Shown: piece after piece, positions 22,701-33,930 of the stretch
Numbering within the stretch: the stretch's first letter is position 1
Layout of the letters: every line of letters starts with the position of its first letter
From: Copromyces sp. CBS 386.78
Lineage: Eukaryota > Ascomycota > Sordariomycetes > Sordariales > Sordariaceae
Length of the DNA stretch: 64,000 bases
NCBI GenBank assembly: GCA_030685235.1
Contig: MU839111.1
Coordinates: forward strand, 1-64,000
Direction of reading: 5' to 3'
Program-made: the position numbers and the translations under genes
Notes under the pieces: generated by a model
Seen by the model: only the letters and a program-made list of their open reading frames with translations
Told to the model about the DNA's origin: nothing
Databases searched by the model: none

Positions 22701-24995
22701 TGGGATTGTTACCTCTAGAAGGTTTGGAGCACATCCCATCGAGTCCGACCTGCCAGGGACCTTGAATGGTCTTGGTCAATAGGGGAACCTTTGCAAGAGG
22801 TGGATGCCTCCACCAAGACGGATTGCCGGGTACCTGTTCAGACGGGAGTAGGTACCTAGGCCAGTTGATACAGGACAAGACCGTCAGTCCCGGAAGAACA
22901 ATGAAAGCAGTCGGTAGCATGCTCATCATTCACGACGAAACAGATGGGCCGTGATGGACAGCATGGTGTCTTTGATGAGGCACGCGTGGTGATGGGCATC
23001 GCAAGTGGTCCGCGAATGATTGACAAGATTAGCGGAAGCGCAAAGGAGGCGATTGGACAAAAAGCATGCTGGGTGATGCCCGGCGGATGGCGGGAGGGCA
23101 GCCCCAGGAGGCGGCAGTCCATCCTTCTAGCGCAAGTCAGATGACCCACTTTGAGGATGCCGCGTGTCTGTACAGAAAATGACGTATCAGGGATTACTAG
23201 ACCGTAGGTTGGTGTCCCTTATTCATGGGGGGGCCTGTAGTGTACATGGTCGGTGCACGCACGCACCCAAGGCACGCACGGTAGGGGCCGCCGCGCTGCT
23301 ACAGATGCCGCCTGTCCTCGCTTTTGTTTCATTTTCAATTTTCGGGCTGCTGCAGGGCATTGCATTCGCATTGGATGCATTCATCCAGGCGTAAAGTTGC
23401 AGTGCAGTTGAGGGCTGTCAAGGTTGATGGAAACGAAAGATAGTCGAGTTGAGACCTTACCTTATCCTCACTAGCGTGTTCAAGTAGACGGGATTTGAAC
23501 CTTTCCCCCTCGCCAGGTCCCTCGTCGCTGTTCCACCGTCGAGCGAGTACAAGCTCCATCCGGCATCTGGACGAGTTGCCTCCAATTCCAAAACAAAAGC
23601 AGGAAGGTGCGCTTGCATTGGACATCAAGGAGATTCCTTTCATTAGTTGGCACCCGATCGACCTAAACTCTCTCTTTGCTTTATTTTCTGCTATTACTAC
23701 TTAGTAGTGTACCATTCATAAGGTATCCACGAACCCCCCCGCTTCTCTTCACCTTTGCGGCGTCGTACTACATACCCGATCCAAGGAACCTGGAACTCCC
23801 CGTCGGGTCTATCTCCAACAAACCATTCACCACCACTACGTTCCATACATTTATTCTCCTTGCCCCCCTCTCCCGCCCTGTTGGAGCTCTTGGATCCAAC
23901 CAACCAACGTGGAACCTCACCCACTACCGTCAACATCATCGTCACCAGCGTCAACATCATCAACATCAACAACAACAACAACAAGAACAACAACAACAAC
24001 AACCACCGACGTTGTCACGACTGTTCGACGATAACCACATATAGAGCCATCTACCTAGACGAGACGACGTGAACGATTATTGTAGACATCAAGGCGCATT
24101 TACTCACGCACGCACACACGCATACATACACAACAACCGTTGTTGCATTTGGAAACACTCGATCTGGTCACGGCCCGTTGCCTGAGTTGCTGCCGTTTTT
24201 TGTTTGGATCAGTTGCCCGAGTCGAGCTCGTGCATTGTCCCGCCGTGGACAGTTGTGGATTCCCCGGATTTCATATTTTTTATTTTCTATTTTGTTACTA
24301 CTTTCGCTCTTTTTCTTGGGCCTTTCCAACCTACATAAACATTCATTCCCCTCTCGCCTGGTTTTGCCGGCGTCGTCCACTCGTCCACTTCGACTTCCAC
24401 ACTTGCTGGGGAGCTGCAGCGGCCCTCTTCCGCGTCATTGGAAAATCACGCCCCTCTCCACTCTACGAGAAATCTGCAATCGAGTTCCGCCCATCCGCAT
24501 CCGCCAGGCCTGGCATTGCACCAAGCACACAAAAACCTGGCTTCAGCTGCTCGCCAGTCTGTCCTGTATCCTTATAACCTCCGGTGCCTCCCCGTCTGTC
24601 TCCCTGACACCTGCACCGTCTGCACGTCCAGCGCTTGTTTCGCAGAACGCGGCGCTTCCTGGTCCGATCAACATCTAGCGTACCTAACCCCAACCCCCAA
24701 CCGCCTGGCCTGAAATCCAGCAGTATCGTCCAGTCTCGGTCCAGTCCGTGTCCGTGTCTTTTCGTCCGAAGCCACCACCACCCCCTTCGGCCCTCTTTTC
24801 TCGACTACCCTCCCCGGAGTCAATTAGGTCAACAACAACTTTAGAACTTTTTCTAAAGTCCGGCCTTGCTTGGTTTTGCTGGTCTGCTGGTCTCTCTGCC
24901 GCACCAGCTGTTTCGGCCGCCTCCCCCCTCCCCACAACAACTTTGCTTGGAGGATCACCAAAGAAAAAAGAAAAAAAAAGGAGAAAAGAAAAAAG
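19709..24995. other. Long intergenic region; right part is a probable long 5' leader
   Basis: 5.3 kb without a recognisable gene between divergent genes. Open frames of up to about 140 aa occur at 21.8-22.7 kb but lack motifs. From about 23.7 kb onward the + strand becomes CT-, CA- and CAA-rich and resembles a long transcript leader of the RNA-binding gene. It includes a CAA/CAT repeat at 23931-24003 and CA/CG-type repeats near 24105-24135. Several upstream ATGs open overlapping frames (24140-24577, 24178-24678, 24438-24713). Confidence 0.5.
23931..24003 (+). repeat. Imperfect CAA/CAT trinucleotide repeat
   Basis: A run of CAACATCATC-type units passes into uninterrupted CAA units with one GAA interruption, then CACC. 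It lies in the presumed 5' leader of the RNA-binding protein gene. Such unstructured CAA-rich leader sequence usually favours scanning ribosomes; any role here is an inference. Confidence 0.8.
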
Positions 24996-27134
24996 ATGAA
25001 TCCACAACCAGACATCTCGGGTTACTTTCCCTCCGCCTACCCCATGAACAACGCGAATCGCTCCCCCGGTTCTTCGCGCCCGGGTTACAACACCGCCGTC
25101 GGCCTCGCGGGCGTCAGTCGCATGACGCAGCGACAGATGGAGGCCATCGGTCAGCCCTCCGCTGCCCTCTTCGCCGCCGCCGACGATCGCTTCGCTTCCT
25201 ACGATAACGCTGCCTTCCGACACAACAGGCTACAACCAGCTGCTGCTTTCGCGACTGACAGCTTCATTGGAAACAACCAGGCTTGGGCTTATAACGCCGG
25301 CGCAAACACTGTGAATGGCGCTTTGGGCGACAATAGGGTGCGCAATGGCGGTCGTCGGGCTCTCCCCACGGTTCGTTTCATCTTTTGTCTACAGCACATC
25401 TAGCACCATCACCACCCCCCTTTTCCCTCCCCCTGCCCGCTACCCTTTTCGCTTCCTGCCATATATGTACCATGCATGTTTGCTGACCGTGGTTCTGTTA
25501 CCTGCTTTTAGGAATGGATGTCCGAACAAAATGGCCTTGGAAGCCATGCTCTCAACACCCCTTCGACACAGTACTCTTCCGCTTTTGGCCAGTCCGGGGG
25601 CCTGATGAACGGCAACGACAACTTCGCAGGTGACCGGCATGGCTATCCCGGCAGCATGTACGACGCTCGCCATGATCCCAAGTCTCTCGGCAGCGACCTC
25701 ATCCCTACCGCTATTGTCATCAAGAACATCCCTTTCAACGTGAGGAAAGAGATGCTTACCCAGATCATGACCGACCTTGGCCTTCCCCAGCCTTATGCCT
25801 TCAACTACCACTTCGATAACGGTATTTTCCGTGGTCTCGCCTTCGCCAACTTCCAAAGCCCCCTGGATACCCAGACCGTCATCGAGCAGCTCAATGGTTA
25901 CGAGGTTCAAGGCAGAAAGTTGAGGGTGGAGTACAAGAAAATGCTCCCTGAGCACGAGAGAGAGCGCATCGAGCGCGAGAAGAGAGAGAAGCGCGGCCAG
26001 CTGGAGGAACAACACCAGCCCATTGCCCTGCACTCCCAGTCTTCCATGCACTCCCTGAATGCCGCTCACACTAGCAGATCTCGCAACTCGCCGTTGCGTA
26101 AGTCGTCTCGCCGCGATCTTTTGCCGCCAAACTCTAACCAGGATGATGCTACAGGAGATGTTGACCTCAACAACCCCGAAACTCTCAAGTTTTATACCGA
26201 GTTGACTCTCTTCCGGAATGACCCCAACCGCGAAATCATCATCTTCCCTGCCAGCATTACCCCCCAGCAGCGTCGTACCGTCCACATTTTGGCCCATAAC
26301 ATGGGCCTTGAGCATCGTTCCGTTGGCGAGGGTCTTACTCGCCAGTTGCACGTCATTAAAGACACGGCCACTGCCACCTTGGCCAGCATGGCGCCTCCTA
26401 TGCACATCTCCCCTGGTGTATCGGCCGATGCTCACCGTCGCGGTCTTAGCCGTGCCGCCACCATTGACTTCGCCGAGTCTCGTGCCAATGCTCAGGGTCA
26501 GTACGCCACCTTGGGTAGACAGGGCAGACACGGCCCGACTCTGGAGCTTCCTGACAGTCCCGATGGCGGCATCAACGCGTTGCGCGGTGTCAAGTCCTTC
26601 GCGGACCTGCGATCATACACACCCAGCCCCTCGCTCTCAGCTTCTGGTTTCCCGCAGAGCAGCCTTCACAGCTCCAGCATCGCTCAGTATGGCGAGTATA
26701 GTGCCAGCCTCGGTGGGCCTAACAGCGTAATGACCACGCCAACCACACCTGGTGCAGCTTCCAACAAGGACACTTCGCTCCTGGTCTCGGAGCTTGGTTC
26801 TCTGTCACTGAGCGAGCCCTTCAACGGCAACCGCCTCAGGCCCAGAGAGACTCCTGGCGCAATCGGCAGCCAGCGCTCTCCTTTGAATGGAAATAGCACT
26901 CGCAGCGTTCCGGAGCGTCAGCCTCTCGGACCGAGCAGCGGTGACTGGGGTGAGAGCATTGGCTTTGCCGGACGCCAACGCACCAATGGTCACATGCAGC
27001 GTGGTAGTGGTATGTCTACAGCCTCTCAGTCTTGAATTCTTTTAGAGATAACTGTTACTGACAAATAAACAACAGATTCATCCGACAATGGCACGCGCGG
27101 AGCGGCGACGTCTACCTCCTCGAGATTCCAGTAG
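24996..27134 (+). CDS. RRM and R3H domain RNA-binding protein (Pin4/Cip2-like)
   Basis: Exons 24996-25370, 25512-27009 and 27076-27134 give 643 aa. The last intron is supported because it replaces an early stop by a typical Ser/Thr tail ending TSTSSRFQ. Residues about 187-265 form an RRM (IVIKNIPFNV as RNP2-like strand, GLAFANF as RNP1). A charged helix (HERERIEREKREKR) follows. Residues about 345-408 form an R3H domain with the RRTVHILAHNMGLEHRS signature for single-stranded nucleic acid binding. Flanks are Ser/Asn/Pro-rich with many SP/TP sites. This domain order matches yeast Pin4 and fission-yeast Cip2, cytoplasmic mRNA regulators linked to stress and checkpoint signalling (family knowledge). 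Purine-rich sequence precedes the ATG, and a long leader with upstream ATGs suggests translational control. Confidence 0.9.
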
Positions 27135-29109
27135 GATTGAATTTAGAAACCAGCTCGCCGCCGCCTTGGCAATACTCACGGACGAACAATTGAGGTGTTC
27201 AACGTGATGTCAGATTTGTGGCCCCTTTGGTGGAGCTGCCACTTTTCTACCCTTGGGCCCATGCATTGTCTTGCGATGCAGCGGCGGTTGGATGTCGTCG
27301 GTCTGAAGAAACGAGGCCTCTCAATGTGTGCCACTAAAGCTCAAAGCTCTGCCCATCTTCTCGTTTTATCGACAACTCATCGTTTGTTGGATCTTGATGT
27401 GGCTGTTAATTTGCGATATCGGCATCCTCCAGCTCCTTGGTCTATCTCCTCCCGGCATGATCCAGCATCTTCAGGGCCCCGAAATCCAAAGGTCCAAGCT
27501 TCAACATCATTTTCAAATGCGTCTACAGCGGCTGTTTCCTCGCTCTCCTCCGCGCCAGACGCTTTTTTTTTTTTTTTTTTTGTGGAAAGTGCTGGTCCCG
27601 GAGTATGCGAAGCGATCTCAACCGTGGGTCTTCTGATTTCAAGCTGAGATGACGAACAACAGCTTCTTGATCGGTGTTTCAAATGCTTTTCTGGAGAAAG
27701 CGCGACACTTCCGATCCGGCTCACCGACGACATGGGCGCTCCACCTCCTTTTTATCACCAATCTTTAAGCGACTTGTAATATCTTTGCATCTAGCCACCA
27801 TCTAGTGTATTGGATGGGCTTTTTGAGATTTTGGCTTTCTTTGCAGGCGCCTGTTGCGCGGGTCTCGGATAGCATGTGGTGGACTTTCCAATTGCTCAAA
27901 AGGCTATGGTTTTGGCTATTGACGCCTCGCGTTGGCTTTGGTTCAGAGGATTCGGGCGATAATTCCTCGACTTTGAATCTGCGTATACCCGAAATGATGA
28001 CGACGATCGGATACCACAAAAAAAAGAGAAGACACGGAAGAGATGAAAGATTTTGGGATACAAGAGTTTTTTTTTACAGCTATATGGGCAACCATTTACG
28101 CCAATGGCCTGGTCAGCCTCAGCGTGCTTTCTCACGGCCCAATCTGCTGCGCCATATTCTTGGTCTTCAGGTACACACAGTCTTACAGGCCTTGAAGGCT
28201 TGAAAGCCGCAGAGAAGGAAGGGCCGGTTGAGAAGGGCCGGCTGACGGGCTTTCACGACTGTTATGGTTTACGACGTCACGTCCTAGATGGCCATGACAA
28301 TGTCCTTTGCTAGGCGGACTGATGAAGGACCACGTCCTGCTAGCGAGGATATCAAAAGAAGACATACGCTGTCAATACCTAATACATGTCACCCTCCCCA
28401 TACACACATCACCCTCACTCTCGTTTGCCCGTGATGGAATCTGCACTGCTCCTAGCTATCTATTTGCCACGGTGTTGATAGTTGGCGGAGGACAGTTGCT
28501 CATCCGACCTTTGGAAACTCAGAAAAGTTGATCCATTTTCACTCATTGTCCTTTAATAATAGTTTATTGCTTGTACCTATATAACTCACGGGTTTCCTTG
28601 GATATTCTGAAATATCATTTTAATGCTATAAGCGTCCATTTGGATGTACAAAGTCATGAGGATTTAGCGTTTGAACCGTTCAAAGAGAAGATGTGACGTT
28701 TCTTGTGTCTTTATGCACACACCCGTCTTCCCTGGAATGTCCCCCCAAGTTTCCTTGCTGCTGTGTGTAAGGAAGTCACTAGCCGCCTCGGGCAGGAAAG
28801 ATGAGAGAGACTGGAAGCCACGGTATGATGTTGGCGCGCCTTCTATTGTCCGATCGACTGTTTGTGATTTTCAGTGGCAGCCACGATCTTCACAGAGCCA
28901 AGTTCGGGGACACAGCAGTTGCAAGAGTGGGGCCTCAATGTGTGAGCTGCCAGTTTCAACCTCACTCGGATTTTGAGTCACCTTACACCCCACCCCACAC
29001 CACTCCCATCATCGTTATCCAATCTGCACCATCGGTTCCTTTCCCTCTAAACCAAACAAACAACACCAGCCTTTATAAACAAGTAACACGAAAACACACA
29101 CAAGACAAA
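27135..29109. other. Intergenic; 3' UTR and promoter, homopolymer tracts
   Basis: About 2 kb between two + strand genes. A T run near 27562-27580, an A run near 28017-28024 and another T run near 28068-28076 are the only features noted. The CA-rich stretch from about 28980 is probably the leader of the nucleotidase gene. No gene recognised. Confidence 0.55.
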
Positions 29110-30291
29110 ATGGATACCCCATACGCGACAGAAGTCTCCATCGCCACCCCAGTTATCCAACTTGCCGCACGCATCTCTAAACACGTCCTAGCATCGGCCA
29201 ACAAGGGCACCATCGAGAAAGCCGAGGATCTCTCTCCCGTCACCGTAGCCGACTTTGCCATCCAGGCCTACCTCACCAAGGTCCTGTCCTCCTCCTTCCC
29301 CACCGACAGCTTCGTAGGCGAGGAGTCCGCCGCCGCCCTGCGCGCCAACCCCGACCTACTGCAGCGGGTGTACGACGTCATTCACGAGTGCATTGACCAA
29401 GTCTCCTCAACCAGCGGCGACGAAAAGAACGAGTCGCAGAATGAGATTGCCGAGGTGGTGAAGCGGGGCACGCCCGAGAGCAAGGAGCAAGTGTGCGAGC
29501 TCGTCGACCGGTGCGGCGATGGTGGCAAGGACGGGCTGAGTGCCGATTCGGGACGGACGTGGGTCTTTGATCCGATTGATGGCACCAAGACGTTTGTCCG
29601 CGGTGAGCAGTACGCTATCAATGTCGCGCTGCTCGAGGGCGGGAGGCAGATTCTCAGCGTAGTGGCGTGTCCGTTGCTGAGCAGGAAGGCGACAGCACCG
29701 GTGAACAATGCGAGCGTGTTCAAGGTTGACGAGGGTGAATATGGAGAAGAAGGGTGTATTGTGTATGCGGTTCGAGGTTTTGGGGCGTACGTGAGGCCCT
29801 TGTTTGTTGGACAGGGTTCTGATTTGGCAATGGGCGCTTCAGAGCCGCTGGAGAGACATGCGGATGGCGTTACGGTTTCCGGGCTGAGGTCGGTATCATG
29901 CTGGAATCTGCTGGATTCGGGAGTGGACCATGCACATAAGGCGGCCACGGAGAGGCTCGGCGTCGAGTTCCCAGGTTCCGATCTGCTTGGGTGGGTGCCG
30001 AGGTGGGTGTCACTGGCCCTGGGGTTGGCGAACATGACTGTCTGGGTCTACAAGAGACGTGATAGATATGCAAAGATATGGGACCATGCCGGAGCCATGC
30101 TTCTTTTTGAGGAAGTTGGTGGCATGATCACCGATGTTGACGGAAAGGAGATTGATCTGACCAAGGGGAGGAAGTTGAGTGCGAACTTTGGGTTCGTGGC
30201 CGCGCCGAGAAGCGTTCACCATGTTGTACTGAAGGCTGTAAGAGAGACACTGATGGAACAGGGCAAGGAGACGCTTTTGGGTACGGCTTAA
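29110..30291 (+). CDS. 3'(2'),5'-bisphosphate nucleotidase, Hal2/Met22 type
   Basis: Single-exon, 393 aa, member of the inositol-monophosphatase superfamily with Li/Na-sensitive Mg-dependent phosphatases. The metal-binding motifs are all present: GEES at 70-73, DPIDGTKTF at 154-162 and IWDHAG near residue 325. The N-terminal half has SPVTVADFAIQ, the usual helix before the metal site. These enzymes hydrolyse 3'-phosphoadenosine 5'-phosphate (PAP) to AMP, protecting sulphate assimilation and RNA exonucleases (family knowledge). An insert rich in Asp, Glu and Lys at about 100-130 is somewhat long. The start at 29110 was chosen because it aligns with the family N-terminus and follows an A-rich leader, although the frame is open upstream to 28801. 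It could be a paralogue rather than the main Met22 enzyme. Confidence 0.9.
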   Translation: MDTPYATEVSIATPVIQLAARISKHVLASANKGTIEKAEDLSPVTVADFAIQAYLTKVLSSSFPTDSFVGEESAAALRANPDLLQRVYDVIHECIDQVSSTSGDEKNESQNEIAEVVKRGTPESKEQVCELVDRCGDGGKDGLSADSGRTWVFDPIDGTKTFVRGEQYAINVALLEGGRQILSVVACPLLSRKATAPVNNASVFKVDEGEYGEEGCIVYAVRGFGAYVRPLFVGQGSDLAMGASEPLERHADGVTVSGLRSVSCWNLLDSGVDHAHKAATERLGVEFPGSDLLGWVPRWVSLALGLANMTVWVYKRRDRYAKIWDHAGAMLLFEEVGGMITDVDGKEIDLTKGRKLSANFGFVAAPRSVHHVVLKAVRETLMEQGKETLLGTA

Positions 30292-30355
30292 GGTGTGGAT
30301 TTTCACCATCTCCAACAAGAAGACCCCGGCCGCATGGTACCATCAGCAGGAATTA

Positions 30356-30983
30356 TTAGCCGTTTTCTGAAGTCTCTGTATGATCACAGCTTTCTACCCC
30401 TCCTTGTACCTGGCTAACTGTCCTCACGTTATCACCATACCCACTTGTGAGTCCCTTGATTTTCCTTGCAACGGTTTTAGCAAATTCCGGTATACCGGAT
30501 ATAACACCGATGATGCGAGCAGCATTCCCTTCCTGTTCTGGCCTTATAAACTTCCAAGCAAGTGGATCGACGGCCTTCCATGGGGCAACCATTGGGGCAA
30601 CAAGTGTGCTCAACTCAGGAGCAGGAGTGGGAGCGCTCGGGTATACGTCTAACTGCTCATTGGGCGACCGGGAGCCGAAGAATGCTTGCTCGATATCCTC
30701 GATACGATGTTCAAGAAATTCAACTAAATACCGGTCCCTTTTGAGCTGATAATACTGTTAGACCGACTCCATGGCAGAATGAGCTGAGCTAGAAACTTAC
30801 CCAACCAGTGTATTCATCATGCGGAAAGAGCGCATGCAGTAGCTCCTTCAGCTCAGATGCGCTGACATAACGGGAGTGTATCGTGATGGTGACACCGCCT
30901 TGGGATGTCTCGCTGATATCTGTTCCATCCCTGAATGTTGAGAGTATCCGGGAAGTAGCCCCCATGGGTAAGCTTTCCGCCAT
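30356..30983 (-). CDS. Hypothetical protein (possible diverged copy 2), 190 aa, two exons
   Basis: Exon 1 is 30983-30801 and exon 2 is 30745-30356; the 55-nt intron has a GTAAGT donor and ATCAG acceptor and the joined frame is open throughout. The first exon carries the string SASELKELLHALFPHDEYTGW; the second starts LKRDRYLVEFLEHRIEDIEQ, probably a helix, then a Pro-rich linker, then IPEFAKTVARKIKGL and an acidic end. There is no signal peptide or membrane helix, and I know no family. The stop lies only 64 bases from the convergent nucleotidase stop. Upstream coding exons are possible, so the start is uncertain. It may share ancestry with the gene at 32229-32603. Confidence 0.5.
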
Positions 30984-32228
30984 TTGAACTAGAGGGTACG
31001 GCGAGCTTCAAATTGTTGGCCTTGATCGCAGAGATGTATAACACCGGACAAATCGGGCGTCAAGCAGACCCGAGAGATGAAGAGGCTGCAATATCCCAGA
31101 CGACGCGAGTAGGGAACACCTCAAAAGGCTCGCAGGGCGTGACATGGCATATAATATACGCCCACCGACAGGCATGCACCGATCCAGGCGATTTGATCTT
31201 ATCACGACCATAGTTAGATGCCAACCAACCGCCGTAGTTCAAAGTGGGTTGTTTGTCGCCGAGCACTCCCCACGGAAAAGGGGTCCAACAAACAAAGAGG
31301 CTCCAGGTAAGGAGCGTCACGAGGAGAACACTCGAGTGTCTGCGGTTGTTGTCGCAACTTTGACAGCGCTGACCTCGAGCAGATGGCCTTTTCGGGCATG
31401 CTCGGCGGCAGAATGGTGACGGTGGGTGTTTCCATTGACTTGGAACGAACAACGATCGAGAACCAACATAAACTTTAGGCGCCCAGGTGGGATGCAGTCG
31501 AGCATGCTCAGGAGTCGGCGGTCGATAGGAGCAGGTCGGGGCGCACGATGAGTCGAGTTCCAAAATCTGGTTCCGTGAAGCGTCCCAAGTCGCGGGTCGC
31601 GTCCGAACTGATGCTGCCTTTTGTCATGTTGTCAGTAATCAATGTGTTTATGTTCGCCGGAGGAGGGGGGGCGGGGAGGTAAACGTACTTAAATGTCATA
31701 TCATACAAGTGCGTACGCATGTGTACCCGTAGTTCCCCCCCGACAGGAGGTTGTTGGTCCCCCAAACCTAAGAGCTCCAGACCAACCCGATCGAATGCCC
31801 GAGTAGAACGTGAACTTCCCTTCAGTCTGTTCTTTCCCTGGTGAACAGTCCACATCACACACATCACCCGTCCGCCTTGGGTTCTCTGATTAGTTGTCCT
31901 TCGCCGCAACGCGCTGGGCCCAGGAAGGGTGTAGGTGAGACTTTGCCGGGAAGAAATGCCTGTTAGCGTTGCACCTCCGTCTACTGAAGACGCACATCGA
32001 TTCCTCCAACTCTCGGCCACAGCGAGAGTGTCCTGCTGAAGGTACCAACCGGGCCCTTATTTCCGGTAACGTCGGGTGTGGCCAGGAAAACGGCTGAAAG
32101 GGTTTGAGATGCTGCCCGTCACGACTTGCAACAGCATCGTAAGCACGTGGTTGAAAGATACGAGCTGCTTACTCCGCCAAACAACCGTTAGCCTCATTCG
32201 TCTGAGGTTCTAGGGATCAACCCACCTG
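30984..32228 (-). other. Unresolved coding-like sequence between two hypothetical genes
   Basis: Open minus-strand pieces (about 31563-31060 and 32020-31508) have partly gene-like composition and one good intron (GTACGT donor near 31688 to an AAAAG acceptor near 31619). The frames do not join into one protein: a stop follows the LLLSTADS string, and another frame begins just after it. One piece contains a hydrophobic helix (VLLVTLLTWSLFVCW). This may be a multi-exon gene that I could not splice, or a decayed one. No family was recognised. Confidence 0.3.
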
Positions 32229-32603
32229 TTAGCACATGCACTCGACGAGTGCAGTGACACGCTCCCAGTCAGACTTTGAAGTGGTGATGTAGAATACGTC
32301 TTTCCTGAGCTGATGGATGCAATTAGATACCCTGAGGTTGATACAAAAAACTACCGTAGATTCCTGATAACTTACTCGAGGAATGTACTTGCATGGTGGG
32401 GGAAATAGGTTTTTCAGATCTTGCATCGTTTGCTTAAACACCGTTCGACCTACGCTACCCCTTATGTCATCCCAATGGAGGATAATAACGACGTCGATGC
32501 CACCTTCCTGACCTTCTTGCTGAGGTTTCTCCTCCCAGCGGGCTGATTTGAAGATGGCCTTGATTTCCTTTGTGATGGGCCATGGCGATGGGCCGGGGGA
32601 CAT
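32229..32603 (-). CDS. Hypothetical protein (possible diverged copy 1), 102 aa, two exons
   Basis: Exon 1 is 32603-32376 and exon 2 is 32309-32229, with a 66-nt intron (GTAAGT donor, ATCAG acceptor). The protein has a GGIDVVIILHWDDIRGSVG stretch, then a helix (FKQTMQDLKNLFPPP) and, after the intron, LRKDVFYITTSKSDWERV. The intron falls at the same point as in the gene at 30356-30983, between a LFP-containing segment and an L-(K/R)-(K/R)-D segment, and both acceptors read ATCAGCTCA. This copy ends soon after, so it may be truncated. A longer in-frame start at 32720 exists, but its Lys-rich extension looks non-coding. No function can be suggested. Confidence 0.45.
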   Translation of the reverse strand: MSPGPSPWPITKEIKAIFKSARWEEKPQQEGQEGGIDVVIILHWDDIRGSVGRTVFKQTMQDLKNLFPPPCKYIPRVSYQESTVVFCINLRVSNCIHQLRKDVFYITTSKSDWERVTALVECMC

Positions 32604-33557
32604 AGCGGATCCAGGCGGGATAAGGATAGATGTCGTTCGGTTACCCGGCGTTGTTTTTTTTGTTTTTTTTTTTTTCGCTGGCTCGTGGCTCACAGAGGGG
32701 AGCGTTATACAATTTACCACGGCAAAATACCAAGTATGTCCGTGGCCGGTCGGCGGATAAGGATAATCGGCAACGAACAGGGCCGAGTTCCGTCAACAAT
32801 GGCATCTGCACGTGGATAAGCATAAAATAACAGCACGGTTGAGGGGTTAGGTGACCTATGAATTGATGTTCGGGTTATTGGAAGCCGTAGGTATAGTTTT
32901 GACGATGCCACAAGTAAGTGAGGCAAGTGGTGACAAGATATGATTTGGATGACGGGAGGTTGGTATAGCGTGGGTGGAGGTAACATCCCGCGTGCTAGTG
33001 TGCGTTTTCGATTGCCAGTTTGGCCGGCGGAATTGATGGAAAGGAAGGGTACCGGAAGCCGAGCGAGAGCTGGAAGTGACTCTCAGAAAGTAAACAAGCA
33101 TATTGAAAGGATCAAGAAGTTGTGTCGAATAGAGACATATTTTCCTGTGTTGGGGATGAAGAGTCAAAAGAAGATGCGGTTCGTGTTACGAACATCAGGG
33201 CAGAAAGCAGACAAGCGACAGACAATCAGACATTACCTACGCCCCCTGCAAGTGCATTCTCCCGATACTGCATATGCACAAAGATCTCCCCTTTTAGTGC
33301 ATGCCCAGGCGCGGTGATTCTACCAAAAGTTCGGCCTCTTATTTCGCATATATGGTAGTTAGGGCATACACATCGGTATTTAAAAGTTTGTTAGCGCGGT
33401 CATTGTGGCAGGTGTCTGCAAAGCTTCACCAAGAAACAACGGAATAACTACATTTAAGACGAAGAATTGGAGAGAGTGTATGAGACGGAGAAAACGCATC
33501 TGGTTGATACCAACTTCTTACATGAAAATTGGTGGAATGTTGGTTGAGTTGCAAGAG
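32604..33557. other. Intergenic, nothing recognised
   Basis: About 950 bases between the hypothetical gene and the first inverted-repeat element. It contains a T-rich stretch at about 32655-32675. No gene, repeat pair or RNA gene was recognised. Confidence 0.5.
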
Positions 33558-33559
33558 TA

Positions 33560-33832
33560 CCGCATCCTCTAAGGGCATTTGGTTTTACTCAACTCCAGAT
33601 CTAACCTTATACAGTAAAGCGGGCGCCCAGCTGCAAGCGATCTGCACGCTGCTGTAACCTCTGGGCGCTCAAAAGTCACGGGGCAACCGGCTGGCTGGCA
33701 AGGGGTTTGCAGCTGCTTGGCACCTCGCTTGTATACCCAGATCGGGTATGCGGGTCCGCCAGATGGTAGCAGGTGGTTATGTGGGCCCGCCAAACCTGTT
33801 TGAGCAAAACCAAATGGCCTTAGAGGATGCGG
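33560..33832. mobile_element. MITE A: 273-bp TA-flanked inverted-repeat element
   Basis: The ends are inverted repeats of about 34 bp with three mismatches: the left end begins CCGCATCCTCTAAGG and the right end is its complement. Both are flanked by TA (33558-33559 and 33833-33834). With no coding capacity and a length of 273 bp, this fits a miniature inverted-repeat transposable element, probably mobilised by a Tc1/mariner-type transposase because of the TA target. It is not AT-rich, so RIP has not touched it; its short length may explain that. Confidence 0.8.
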
Positions 33833-33930
33833 TAGTTCTAGGTTGTGAAGTCTCACGCTACCGAACTAACCAGTAGTACTGATGTGCATGGACGTCGTAA
33901 CAAGGTGTGGGGTACAGTGCCAAATGTACG

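Noticed and set aside
23490..23560. Possible minus-strand tRNA because of a B-box-like GGTTCAAATCCCG
   Set aside because: The bases around it do not pair into a T stem and no acceptor or anticodon arm could be drawn.
25440..26531. 363-aa minus-strand open frame
   Set aside because: It is antisense to the RRM-R3H exon, where strong codon bias leaves the opposite strand open.
33569..33856. 95-aa minus-strand open frame
   Set aside because: It runs through MITE A and its inverted repeat, so it is a by-product of the element.
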